A stretch of DNA of 64,000 nucleotides from Methylophilus glucosoxydans. Its GTDB lineage: Bacteria > Pseudomonadota > Gammaproteobacteria > Burkholderiales > Methylophilaceae. This document shows positions 9,568 through 17,605 of this stretch, in pieces; within the stretch, counting starts at the first letter, position 1, and every line of letters starts with the position of its first letter. A program made the position numbers and the translations under genes. The notes under the pieces are model-generated. The model saw only the letters and a program-made list of their open reading frames with translations, searched no databases and was not told the origin of the DNA. The stretch spans positions 1,846,129 to 1,910,128 of the forward strand of contig NZ_JBHTJW010000002.1 in NCBI RefSeq assembly GCF_042676145.1. Reading direction: 5' to 3'.

Positions 9568-10236
9568 TTATTCGTGGGTGGAGGCAGGTTTATGCCAGTC
9601 ATCATAGCGTGACAGCCCTTGTACCAGACGTTTCCAGCGGACCTCATTGCTGGCATCAATCTGGTTATCTGCCGTTTCAACCAGGCAACCGCCACGTTCG
9701 ACTTGCAACTCTTCCACAATTTGCCAGCCTTGCTCTTTGAGTGTGTCGCCGATATGACTGCGTAGCACCTGCGCATCATCCGGATGCACAATCAGGCGCG
9801 CGGGCTGTCTGACTTGGGGCAAATAGTGCATGGCATCCAGCACGACCGGGAGCACCGCCTGCGGATCAGCCTGCAGCTTGGTTTTCATCATGGCTTTGGC
9901 CAGATCCAGCGCCAGGCTCAAAACAGACTCGGCAACATGGCTATCCTGAAACGCCAGCGCCTGCTGGAAACTCTGCGCCATTTGCAACAACTGACCACGT
10001 TCGTTTTCCAGTTGTGCCTGCGCGTGCTGCATGCCATCGCCATAACCAATCTTGAACCCTTCTTCATAGGCTTCCTGGCGGACTTGCTTGAGAATTTCAG
10101 TGACCGTGCGCGCGGCTTCATCGGCCTGTGCCTGTTTGCGACGCACGCTCTCACTGCTATTAGCATCATCAAAACTGGCCATCTCCCAGCGCTGATAGGC
10201 ACTCATTTGTTCTTTTGGGATTGCTGCAGCCACCAT
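9568..10236 (-). CDS. fliH: Flagellar assembly protein FliH
   Basis: FliH binds and regulates FliI and anchors it at the C-ring. The 222-residue product has the long central coiled-coil (roughly residues 30-95, including the Ala/Gln/Glu-rich YGDGMQHAQAQLENERGQLL) and a C-terminal V-ATPase E-subunit-like domain with RLIVHPDDAQVLRSHIGD and GGCLVETADNQIDAS. The gene lies 24 bp downstream of fliG. Confidence 0.93.
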   Translation of the reverse strand: MVAAAIPKEQMSAYQRWEMASFDDANSSESVRRKQAQADEAARTVTEILKQVRQEAYEEGFKIGYGDGMQHAQAQLENERGQLLQMAQSFQQALAFQDSHVAESVLSLALDLAKAMMKTKLQADPQAVLPVVLDAMHYLPQVRQPARLIVHPDDAQVLRSHIGDTLKEQGWQIVEELQVERGGCLVETADNQIDASNEVRWKRLVQGLSRYDDWHKPASTHE

Positions 10237-10260
10237 TATGCTTCCTTACACTGACTGGAT

Positions 10261-11256
10261 TTAAACATATTGCTCGCCATCGCCTTTGGCAGCCAGCATG
10301 ATCTGGCCTTCATCGGCCAGCCTGCGCACAATTTGCAGAATTTGTTTTTGCTGTGCTTCAACCTCAGACAGCTTGACCGGACCACGGCTTTCCATGTCTT
10401 CACGCATCATATCGGCTGCACGCGAAGACATATTGCGCAGGAACTTCTCTTTCATTTCATCAGAGGTTCCCTTCAAAGCCACAATCAACATATCAGATTG
10501 CACCTCACGCAGCAGCGTTTGAATGCCTTTGTCGTCAATTTCCAGAATATTGTCAAACACAAACATCTGGTCCATGATCTCCTGCGCCATATTGTCATCA
10601 TAGCTTTTGAGGCCTTCCATCAATTTGGCCTCGTTGTCGCCACTCAGGTAGTTCATGATTTCAGCCGCGGTTTTTACGCCACCTATCGGCTGACGCTTCA
10701 GGTTTTCATTGCCTGACAGCATTTTCATCATGCCTTCATTGAGCTCTTTGAGCGCGGCCGGTTTAATGCTGTCGAGCGTGGCAATCCGCAAAATCACATC
10801 CTGACGTAAACGGTCAGTAAAATGCCCCAGAATTTCTGCGGCCTGGTCTGCCTCCAGATGTGACAAGATGGTCGCGATAATCTGTGGATGCTCATTCTTG
10901 ATAAACTCGGACACGCTGAAGGCATCCATCCACTTCAGGCTTTCAATCCCCGCGGCATCTTGCGATTGCGGAATCCGGCTTAACAGATTGGAGGCTTTGT
11001 CATCGCCAAAAGCTTTGATCAGAACCGAGCGGATATAGGCGTCCGAATCCAGACCGAAGTCACTGCTGCCGGCAAAGTCGACCATAAAGGACTCCAGCAC
11101 TTCAGTTACCTCTTCACGTGGCACCGGCTTCATTGAGGCCATGACAATGCCCAGCCGCTGTACCTCTTTGGGTGACAAATACTTCATCACCTCCGCCGCT
11201 TCGTCTTCACCGAGGGCAAGCATCAAAATCGCGCTTTTAGTCAAGCCTTCAGTCAT
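10261..11256 (-). CDS. fliG: Flagellar motor switch protein FliG
   Basis: FliG is the C-ring subunit that generates torque against MotA. The 331-residue product begins LTKSAILMLALGEDEAAEVM and contains the EHPQIIATILSHL middle-domain motif (about residues 121-133) and the C-terminal charged torque helix SSRAADMMREDMESRGPVKL (about 288-307). The product has the standard length. The gene starts 3 bp after the fliF stop. Confidence 0.97.
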   Translation of the reverse strand: MTEGLTKSAILMLALGEDEAAEVMKYLSPKEVQRLGIVMASMKPVPREEVTEVLESFMVDFAGSSDFGLDSDAYIRSVLIKAFGDDKASNLLSRIPQSQDAAGIESLKWMDAFSVSEFIKNEHPQIIATILSHLEADQAAEILGHFTDRLRQDVILRIATLDSIKPAALKELNEGMMKMLSGNENLKRQPIGGVKTAAEIMNYLSGDNEAKLMEGLKSYDDNMAQEIMDQMFVFDNILEIDDKGIQTLLREVQSDMLIVALKGTSDEMKEKFLRNMSSRAADMMREDMESRGPVKLSEVEAQQKQILQIVRRLADEGQIMLAAKGDGEQYV

Positions 11257-11259
11257 GGT

Positions 11260-12981
11260 TTATTTCTCCGCAGTCGCCCAGCTGGAAACCACATTCGCGA
11301 CCATGCGTGGGTTTTCTTTGGCCACCTGCTTCACGGCCAGCAAGGTTTGATCCATCCGGCCATCATCGCCCGTTAACGCAGGAGGATCGCCACTCAAGGT
11401 GACCAGTGCATCTTCACCTTCAGCTGCACTGCCTGCCGCGCCGGCAACCGCTTCACCGCCTGCTGCCGCGTTTTGTGCCGCAGTCACAGCCAGTTGTTTT
11501 TTATCCGCGCCAGTCAGTTTGGTGGCCATCGGCTTGAGCAATTTTTTATAAATCATCATCAACACCACCACGCCAGCCAGGAAGCGCAAGGCATCTTTAC
11601 CATACTCAATCATGACAGGGTCCTTCCACAGCGGTGGCTCAACCAGTTTTTCCTGTGCTTCGGCCACAAACGGGGTATTCACCACAGAGATAGTATCGCC
11701 ACGCTCTTTGTTGTAGCCCATGGCCTGCATTGCCAGGTCGCTTACCTGCTGCTTCTCGGCTGCTGTCAGTGCACGGTAAGTCGTTTTACCGGTGCTATCC
11801 ACGACTGGGATGTGATTGACCACCACCGCCACATGCAGGCGCTTGATGCCGCCCTTGGCCTGCTGGATATAGCTCACAGTCTTGTCCAGCTCGTAGTTAG
11901 TGGTGGTATCTTTTTGCGTATTTTGTGGTGGGGTTGGGGCAGCAGCAGGCGCAGCATTTTCCCCTTGACCCTGCGCACCAGGGGCATTGATCGGAGCAGT
12001 CGCATCTGCAGGCGGCTGGTTAGACAAAGCACCAGGCACCGCGCCGTTGTTGGCGCCGGTATTTTGCGTCTCATGGCTTTGCGCACTGCGAATCGCCATG
12101 TCATCCGGCTTGGTGTTGGGTTTATAGGACTCGTTGGCCTGTTCTGTCATCGAGAAGTCAATCTCGGCGCTGGTTTCGGCGTGCACATTTTTCGCACCGA
12201 CGATAGGCGTAATAATGGATTCCACGCGGCGAGCAATGCTGTTTTGCATATTCTCCACGTAGGCCATCTGCTCTGGGTCTAGGCCACTTTGCTTGAGCTT
12301 ATTGGCGTTGTCAGACAGCAAATTGCCGTTTTGATCGACCACGGTGACGTGATCGGCAGACAGGTTAGGCACACTGCTTGCCACCAGATGCACGACGGCA
12401 CCCACTTGTTGTGCGTCTAACCGGCGGCCATTGTGCAGATTGAGCAGCACAGAAGCGGTTGGGTATTGTTGCTCGCGCACAAACACGCTGGGCTTGGGAA
12501 TCGCCAGATGGATACGAGCAGCCTGCACGGCAGAGATAGACTGGATACTGCGTTCCAGCTCGCCCTCAAGGCCGCGTTGAAAGTTTACCTGCTCAACAAA
12601 CTGAGACACGCCAAATTTCTGGTTTTCCAGCAGTTCAAAGCCGATGTTGCCGCCTTTGGGCAGACCTTGTGCCGCCAGTTTCAAACGTGCCTGATGCACC
12701 ATGTCAGCAGGCACCAGAATGGCACCACCACCATCGGCAAATTGATAAGGGATATTCAATTTATCCAACTCGGCGACGATGGCACCGCCATCCTTGTCAG
12801 CAAAGTTGGAGAACAACACCCGGTAATCCGGCTTCTGACTCCACAGCCAGAACACCACCATCACCGCGACCACGGCAGCAATCCCGGCGACCAGCATTAA
12901 CTTTTGTCCGAGCTGCCCAAACATGTTGGACGCTCCGCCAGACTCATTGCTTGTTGTTAATAAGGCAGCATCAGCAGCCAT
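11260..12981 (-). CDS. fliF: Flagellar MS-ring protein FliF
   Basis: FliF builds the MS ring in the inner membrane. The product has two membrane spans (about residues 28-47 and 445-465), a YscJ/FliF ring domain in between (PDYRVLFSNFADKDGGAIVA onward) and a cytoplasmic tail that binds FliG. The ATG at 12981 is chosen (573 residues): GGAGG lies 5 nt upstream, whereas the frame's earlier TTG codon falls inside that ribosome site. First gene of the minus-strand flagellar block. Confidence 0.96.
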   Translation of the reverse strand: MAADAALLTTSNESGGASNMFGQLGQKLMLVAGIAAVVAVMVVFWLWSQKPDYRVLFSNFADKDGGAIVAELDKLNIPYQFADGGGAILVPADMVHQARLKLAAQGLPKGGNIGFELLENQKFGVSQFVEQVNFQRGLEGELERSIQSISAVQAARIHLAIPKPSVFVREQQYPTASVLLNLHNGRRLDAQQVGAVVHLVASSVPNLSADHVTVVDQNGNLLSDNANKLKQSGLDPEQMAYVENMQNSIARRVESIITPIVGAKNVHAETSAEIDFSMTEQANESYKPNTKPDDMAIRSAQSHETQNTGANNGAVPGALSNQPPADATAPINAPGAQGQGENAAPAAAPTPPQNTQKDTTTNYELDKTVSYIQQAKGGIKRLHVAVVVNHIPVVDSTGKTTYRALTAAEKQQVSDLAMQAMGYNKERGDTISVVNTPFVAEAQEKLVEPPLWKDPVMIEYGKDALRFLAGVVVLMMIYKKLLKPMATKLTGADKKQLAVTAAQNAAAGGEAVAGAAGSAAEGEDALVTLSGDPPALTGDDGRMDQTLLAVKQVAKENPRMVANVVSSWATAEK

Positions 12982-13257
12982 CTGAACCTCCAATATTACC
13001 TACTTGCAGTGACCTGCCTCCCGGCCTGTTGATTGCCGGTCATGCTGCCACCTCTTTTGAACTTCAATATCCTGTCAGGACACTTTCACATGGATCACAT
13101 TATGCGCTGACCCTGCCTATTCAAATCAGCAAATAAGACGGATTAATGTTGCCTATTTTGCAAAGCAGTCCAGCTGGCGCAATGTTACAGTGCTCACCAT
13201 GAGATAAGAGGTGATGGCCTCCCCCACGAAACGAGTACAGGATGAAAGGAGACACCT
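12982..13257. promoter_or_regulatory. Divergent fliF/fliE intergenic region
   Basis: This 276-bp spacer separates divergently transcribed fliF (minus) and fliE (plus), so it must hold promoters for both class II flagellar units. I find no clear sigma-54 or sigma-28 match in it. The ribosome site GAAAGGAG lies just upstream of the fliE ATG. Confidence 0.5.
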
Positions 13258-13623
13258 ATGAACGCAGGCGGTATTGATGCACAACGCATCTCCTCCATGC
13301 TGGCGCAATTACGGGCGGCGGCTCAAAAACCAGAAGGTCTGGGCAACAGTGCTATTGCCAATCCTGTCGCCAAGCCGCCCCAGGCAAGCCCGACGACACA
13401 AGTGAGCTTTAGTGATGCGCTGAAATCCTCTCTGGACCAGGTCAACAATATGCAATTGCAGGCCGAACAAATGGGCAAGGATTTTGCCATGGGAAATGAC
13501 AATGTCAGCCTGTCTGATGTCATGATCTCCGGGCAAAAAGCGAATATCGCCTTTCAGGCCACAGTGCAAGTCCGCAACAAACTGGTCACCGCCTATCAGG
13601 ACATGATGAATATGCAAGTCTAG
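13258..13623 (+). CDS. fliE: Flagellar hook-basal body protein FliE
   Basis: FliE is the adaptor between the MS ring and the rod. The 121-residue product has a variable N-terminus and the conserved C-terminal half with VSFSDALKSSLDQVNNMQLQ, then SLSDVMISGQKANIAFQ and a final VRNKLVTAYQDMMNMQV, which is the FliE signature. The length is close to the family norm (about 105-120). It is divergent from fliF and upstream of the TPR glycosyltransferase gene by 64 bp. Confidence 0.95.
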   Translation: MNAGGIDAQRISSMLAQLRAAAQKPEGLGNSAIANPVAKPPQASPTTQVSFSDALKSSLDQVNNMQLQAEQMGKDFAMGNDNVSLSDVMISGQKANIAFQATVQVRNKLVTAYQDMMNMQV

Positions 13624-13687
13624 GCTTAACTAGCCAGCTGGCGACTGGGCCAGACCATCAGTCCGTTTTAACAGTGAGAAAAGAACA

Positions 13688-15283
13688 ATGCAGGCTCAAC
13701 CCGTGGCTGGCTTGATACAACACACCCCCTCTGCCCCGCTGATGCGACTCAATGGCACGCCAGTATTGCGGCCATCAGGCAGTACCGCCAGCCACGAGTC
13801 ACCTGACGCCGTGTTAGCCAGCAACCCCGCGAATGTTCAAGCCTGGTTTCAAAAGGGGATGCTGTTCAAGCAGCAAAAAAATGCCCCGCAGGCCCTGCAC
13901 TGTTTTAACCAGGCCCTGCATCTTGCGCCTGAGCATGAACCCACACTTATCGAATGCGGCAACTTGCTGTTTGAATTAGAGCAATTTGAGTTTTCGCTCG
14001 CCCATCATGAATTTGCTTTACAGTTAAACCCGGCTTGCGTTGCCGCCTTGCACAGCAAAAGCCTGATCCTGAGTCGGCTCGGCCGCTATGAAGAAGCCTT
14101 GCTCAGTGCAAACCAACTGGTCTGCTATGCACCCACGCTGGCACCGGCCTTATTGTGCCGAGGCAGCATCTTACACGTGCTTGGCCGCCATCATGAGGCC
14201 TTGGCCAGCTATCAGCAAATCCCGCTAGACGATCAGCAGAACGCGTTGTTTTACCTTAATCTGGCCAACCTGTATCTGGATATGCTGGACATTGACATGG
14301 CCAGCGACTGTTATCGTCAGGCGCTGGCACTGGAGCCAAACAACCCGACCTTGCACTGGAATCTGGCATTATTCCAGTTGCTCACAGGTGATTATGCGCA
14401 AGGCTGGGCCATGTACGAAAGTGGCAAACATGCGCCACATCTGCCCAGGGGACGCCGTGCGGTCTGTGTGCAACCGATGTGGACCGGCGAACAATCCCTG
14501 CAAGGCAAACGTATCTTGCTTTACGCCGAACAGGGGCTGGGCGATACCATCCAGTTTATACGCTACGCCAAACTGGTCGCCGCCTTGGGTGCACAGGTCA
14601 TTATTGAAGCGCAAGCGAGCCTGATTCCCTTGTTGCGCTCACTGGGGCCAGACTATTTACTGATTGCTGCAGGCACCGCGTATCAGGACTATGATTACCA
14701 TTGTTCGCTCATGAGCTTGCCATATGTCTTCAAGACAGAGCTCGGCAATCTGCCTCAGCACACCCCTTACCTGTTTGCCGCGCCTGACAAGGTAAGCCGT
14801 CTGCAGATGACTAGTCAGAACAGATTACGGGTAGGCCTGGTCTGGTCAGGATCCACCACGCATCAGAAAGATCGTTACCGCAGTATTCCGCTAGCGCAGC
14901 TGGCGCCGTTGCTGGCACTGGATGCGAGTTTTCATAGCCTGCAAAAAGAAGTTCGCGATACTGACCAGGCTGCGTTAAGCGGGCTACCACAACTCACGCA
15001 GCACCAGGCCGAACTAGAGGATTTTAGCGATACCGCTGCGCTCATCGCACGCATGGATCTGATTATTTCAGTAGATACGTCCGTCGCACATCTGGCTGGC
15101 GCCATGCACAAACCGGTATGGATATTGTTACCTGACCCACCAGACTTCCGCTGGCTGCTCGCACGCGAAGACAGTCCGTGGTACCCCTCGGCCAGACTGT
15201 TCAGAGCGCATGACCATGATTGGACAAGTGTCATTACAGACGTCAAACAGGCGCTGGCAGAAGTGATTGCAGAAAAAGCGTAG
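13688..15283 (+). CDS. TPR protein with GT9-like glycosyltransferase domain
   Basis: The 531-residue product has tetratricopeptide repeats over about residues 40-250 (for example PQALHCFNQALHLAPEHEPT) and a C-terminal GT-B domain resembling ADP-heptose/GT9 enzymes. Signatures are YAEQGLGDTIQFIRYAKLV (about 277-295), RVGLVWSGS, ISVDTSVAHLAGAMHKPVWI (about 462) and DFRWLLAREDSPWYPS. Proteins of this type often sit in flagellar loci and may glycosylate flagellin or another surface protein, but substrate and sugar are unknown. It follows fliE and is convergent with the FlhB-like gene; it may be co-transcribed with fliE. Confidence 0.8.
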   Translation: MQAQPVAGLIQHTPSAPLMRLNGTPVLRPSGSTASHESPDAVLASNPANVQAWFQKGMLFKQQKNAPQALHCFNQALHLAPEHEPTLIECGNLLFELEQFEFSLAHHEFALQLNPACVAALHSKSLILSRLGRYEEALLSANQLVCYAPTLAPALLCRGSILHVLGRHHEALASYQQIPLDDQQNALFYLNLANLYLDMLDIDMASDCYRQALALEPNNPTLHWNLALFQLLTGDYAQGWAMYESGKHAPHLPRGRRAVCVQPMWTGEQSLQGKRILLYAEQGLGDTIQFIRYAKLVAALGAQVIIEAQASLIPLLRSLGPDYLLIAAGTAYQDYDYHCSLMSLPYVFKTELGNLPQHTPYLFAAPDKVSRLQMTSQNRLRVGLVWSGSTTHQKDRYRSIPLAQLAPLLALDASFHSLQKEVRDTDQAALSGLPQLTQHQAELEDFSDTAALIARMDLIISVDTSVAHLAGAMHKPVWILLPDPPDFRWLLAREDSPWYPSARLFRAHDHDWTSVITDVKQALAEVIAEKA

Positions 15284-15356
15284 ACGCAGTAACTCTCTGG
15301 CAAAACAAGATGCGGCAATGTTACTGCGACAAAGTCTCTATCTGAGACTGGCCAGT

Positions 15357-15635
15357 TTAATGGTCGGCCTGCCCTTGTTCCAGCTTGTATAACCAGGCCA
15401 GAATTTCAGCAATCGCCTGGTACAGCTGCGGGGGAATATGGGCATCGAGTTCGACCTGCATGAGCAGGTTGAGCATGGCTTGTGACTCATGCACATAGAC
15501 TTCGTGTTCTTGCGCCAGGGCAATGATGCGTTGTGCGAGCAGACCATTGCCTTTGGCCACCACGCGTGGCGCCAAATCCCCGGCTTCGTAAGCCAGGGCC
15601 ACGGCAGATTGGGTATAAGGCTTATCCTGCTGCAT
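15357..15635 (-). CDS. FlhB C-terminal domain-like protein (FhlB/EscU family)
   Basis: This small protein resembles only the cytoplasmic domain of FlhB: it has AVALAYEAGDLAPRVVAKGN, followed by ALAQEHEVYVHESQAMLNLL and a helical end. It lacks the membrane part and the NPTH autocleavage motif of full FlhB. Such free-standing proteins occur beside a second FliK-like gene in many proteobacteria and are thought to tune export-substrate switching. I favour the ATG at 15635 (92 residues, 14-bp overlap with the upstream gene); a GTG at 15665 is an alternative. Confidence 0.75.
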   Translation of the reverse strand: MQQDKPYTQSAVALAYEAGDLAPRVVAKGNGLLAQRIIALAQEHEVYVHESQAMLNLLMQVELDAHIPPQLYQAIAEILAWLYKLEQGQADH

Positions 15636-16758
15636 ATTGCGGCCTGTGCTGCGCGATTTCTTCACGCACGATTTGCAAGGAATCCAGCTTCACGCCAGAA
15701 GCTTGCAGATTCATGGCCAGCGTACTGCGGCCAGATTGCATTTCCTTGAGGCTCGCTGCATCCGTGGGCTGTACACGTACACTAAAGCGCCCGTTAGCCA
15801 GCGTGATTCTTACAGCCACCTCGCCCAGCCTTGGCAGCTGCAATTTCAAATTGCTAAACAAACTGTTTAAGGTCGGATCTTCGCTAGACTGCTGGGAATT
15901 TTTGCGCTCACTGACCTGCCACTCCATCATCTGGCCGGGCCAGACTTCACCATGCCAAATCACACGCTGTTGTTCCAGCACCTGTAACTGTTGCGACACC
16001 ATCTCCGGCGGTACAAAGTGAGGTTTGTTTTGCGGCTCTTGCAGTAGCTGATGCCAGGGCCGGGTGCCCAGCGTCGCCTCTTTCAGGTGAGACTCATAGA
16101 ACAAGCCCGAGCTATCCAGCGCATGCTTGAGATCTTGCGCCAGCACTTGCGGCTTTTGCGGGCTGTTGCTGACCACGGTTTGTGACTGCAAGACGGCAGA
16201 TTGCGACTGAAACGGGCTGGCATCCAGCCAGCGCTGTAGATTTCTGGCGGGAGAGCTTAACTCGACCAGACTCGATTGCCCGGCCGCATTCTGTACCAGA
16301 CTTTGCATAGTAGCGGGGTTGTCTGCATGTGGCGTCTCTGCCAGCAACCCAGCTGTCGACAGCCGTGACGTCCCCGCCGCGGAAGACTGCACACCCCAGC
16401 GCACTTGCGGATAACCCTCGGCGTCTTTGCCCTGGCCTTGTGCCAGCCCCATAAACTGCATGTTCAGTGTTTGCTGTTGCGACAAGTAAGCGGGTAATTG
16501 CATCTGCACCACCATGGGTGGCTGGTTGGGTAACTGGATTTGCACTTTAAAAGCAGCCAGGTCGGCATTGCCTGCGCCTTTTTGAGCGGTGTCTTTTTGC
16601 AAAATCAGTCCGGTAAACTGCATGCCTGGACGCATGCGTTCCCATAAAGGGGCTTCGGCCTGGGTACCTTCCACCGGCATGATGGAAGTGACCGCACGCA
16701 AGTTCTCAGTTTCACTGGTAATGAAACGTTGTGAGAGGACTTGCGGGATAGGAATCAT
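15622..16758 (-). CDS. FliK-like hook-length control domain protein
   Basis: The 378-residue product has a variable Gln-rich body and a C-terminal region (about residues 260-375) that looks like the Flg_hook domain of FliK: LKLQLPRLGEVAVRITLANG, then RFSVRVQPTDA and MNLQASGVKLDSLQIVREE. It is distinct from the fliK at 6.2-7.6 kb. It lies directly after fliT and overlaps the FlhB-like gene, so the two probably act together on export switching. Its precise role is inference. Confidence 0.65.
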   Translation of the reverse strand: MIPIPQVLSQRFITSETENLRAVTSIMPVEGTQAEAPLWERMRPGMQFTGLILQKDTAQKGAGNADLAAFKVQIQLPNQPPMVVQMQLPAYLSQQQTLNMQFMGLAQGQGKDAEGYPQVRWGVQSSAAGTSRLSTAGLLAETPHADNPATMQSLVQNAAGQSSLVELSSPARNLQRWLDASPFQSQSAVLQSQTVVSNSPQKPQVLAQDLKHALDSSGLFYESHLKEATLGTRPWHQLLQEPQNKPHFVPPEMVSQQLQVLEQQRVIWHGEVWPGQMMEWQVSERKNSQQSSEDPTLNSLFSNLKLQLPRLGEVAVRITLANGRFSVRVQPTDAASLKEMQSGRSTLAMNLQASGVKLDSLQIVREEIAQHRPQYAAG

Positions 16759-17091
16759 CTAAATCACATCCGGTGGGGTGCGTGCATGTAGCTGCGCATC
16801 AAAAATCATATCGGTAATACGATGCATGACGGGATACAGCAAATTACGGATCTCGCCATCATCGGCCAAAATTTTCTGCACCAACTCCTGTTTGCGCAAG
16901 TGCTGCGCCTGTGTCAGTTGCTCGGATTGTAAACGCAAGGTTTGTTCCAGCGCTTTGATCACTTCGATCTTGAGCATGTAAGACTGCTCCAGCTCTGTCA
17001 CTTTTTCCCAGGCATTTTGCTGAGCGGCCAGCAGCATCTGCGCCATGATTTTGGCAGCAGACTCATAAGTATTAATCAGCGCCTTGGACAT
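16759..17091 (-). CDS. fliT: Flagellar chaperone FliT
   Basis: FliT is the export chaperone of the filament cap FliD. The 110-residue product is all-helical, begins MSKALINTYESAAKIMAQML and has a FliT-like length. The ATG at 17091, 1 bp after the fliS stop, is chosen; the frame continues upstream through fliS but those residues are basic and not protein-like. Sequence conservation in this family is weak, so the call leans on order (fliD-fliS-fliT). Confidence 0.75.
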   Translation of the reverse strand: MSKALINTYESAAKIMAQMLLAAQQNAWEKVTELEQSYMLKIEVIKALEQTLRLQSEQLTQAQHLRKQELVQKILADDGEIRNLLYPVMHRITDMIFDAQLHARTPPDVI

Positions 17092-17092
17092 A

Positions 17093-17581
17093 TCAGGCCC
17101 CGGCCATGGCCAAATGTTGATACGCCTGTGCTTTTTCTGCGATCGCCGAGTTTTCCAAGGCATTCTGTTGTGCAAGGCGGCTCATCCCCGATTTTTCCAG
17201 CGTTTCCCAGGCGCCTTTCAACTCCATGAGCAACTGCTGAACTTCATAAACTTTACTACTATCCTGACGCAGGCTCGCTTGCATGAGTGTACGGATCATG
17301 TATTCATACAACTGGTCCAGATTGAGGGCAACCTCGCCCCCTGCACGTTTGTTCAAACTGGTACGCAAACCGCTTTCAATGATGGAAATGGCTTTGGATA
17401 TATATTCACCTTTTTGCGGAATATCCTGCTTTTGAATCGCTTGCTGCGCGCGGATGCAGGCAGTTACAGCGCCTTCGTAAAGCATGATCGTCAGCTTGAG
17501 CGGACTGGCATCCACGACGCCGGTTTCCAAACCTACTTTGGCGTAGGCATTAATGCCAGATTGTTTCGATCCAAACATCAT
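17093..17581 (-). CDS. fliS: Flagellar secretion chaperone FliS
   Basis: FliS binds the C-terminus of flagellin before export. The 162-residue product has the family signatures ASPLKLTIMLYEGAVTACIR (about residues 25-44) and ISKAISIIESGLRTSLNKR, with EVALNLDQLYEYMIRTLMQA (about 82-101). It carries a C-terminal extension of about 25 residues compared with enteric FliS. It lies between fliD and fliT. Confidence 0.95.
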   Translation of the reverse strand: MMFGSKQSGINAYAKVGLETGVVDASPLKLTIMLYEGAVTACIRAQQAIQKQDIPQKGEYISKAISIIESGLRTSLNKRAGGEVALNLDQLYEYMIRTLMQASLRQDSSKVYEVQQLLMELKGAWETLEKSGMSRLAQQNALENSAIAEKAQAYQHLAMAGA

Positions 17582-17605
17582 GATTCTCCTGATAATATTC
17601 CGCGA

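Noticed and set aside
13141..13200. Possible sigma-54 promoter before fliE
   Set aside because: TTGCC- and TTGC-like words are present but the required GG-N10-GC spacing is not met on either strand.
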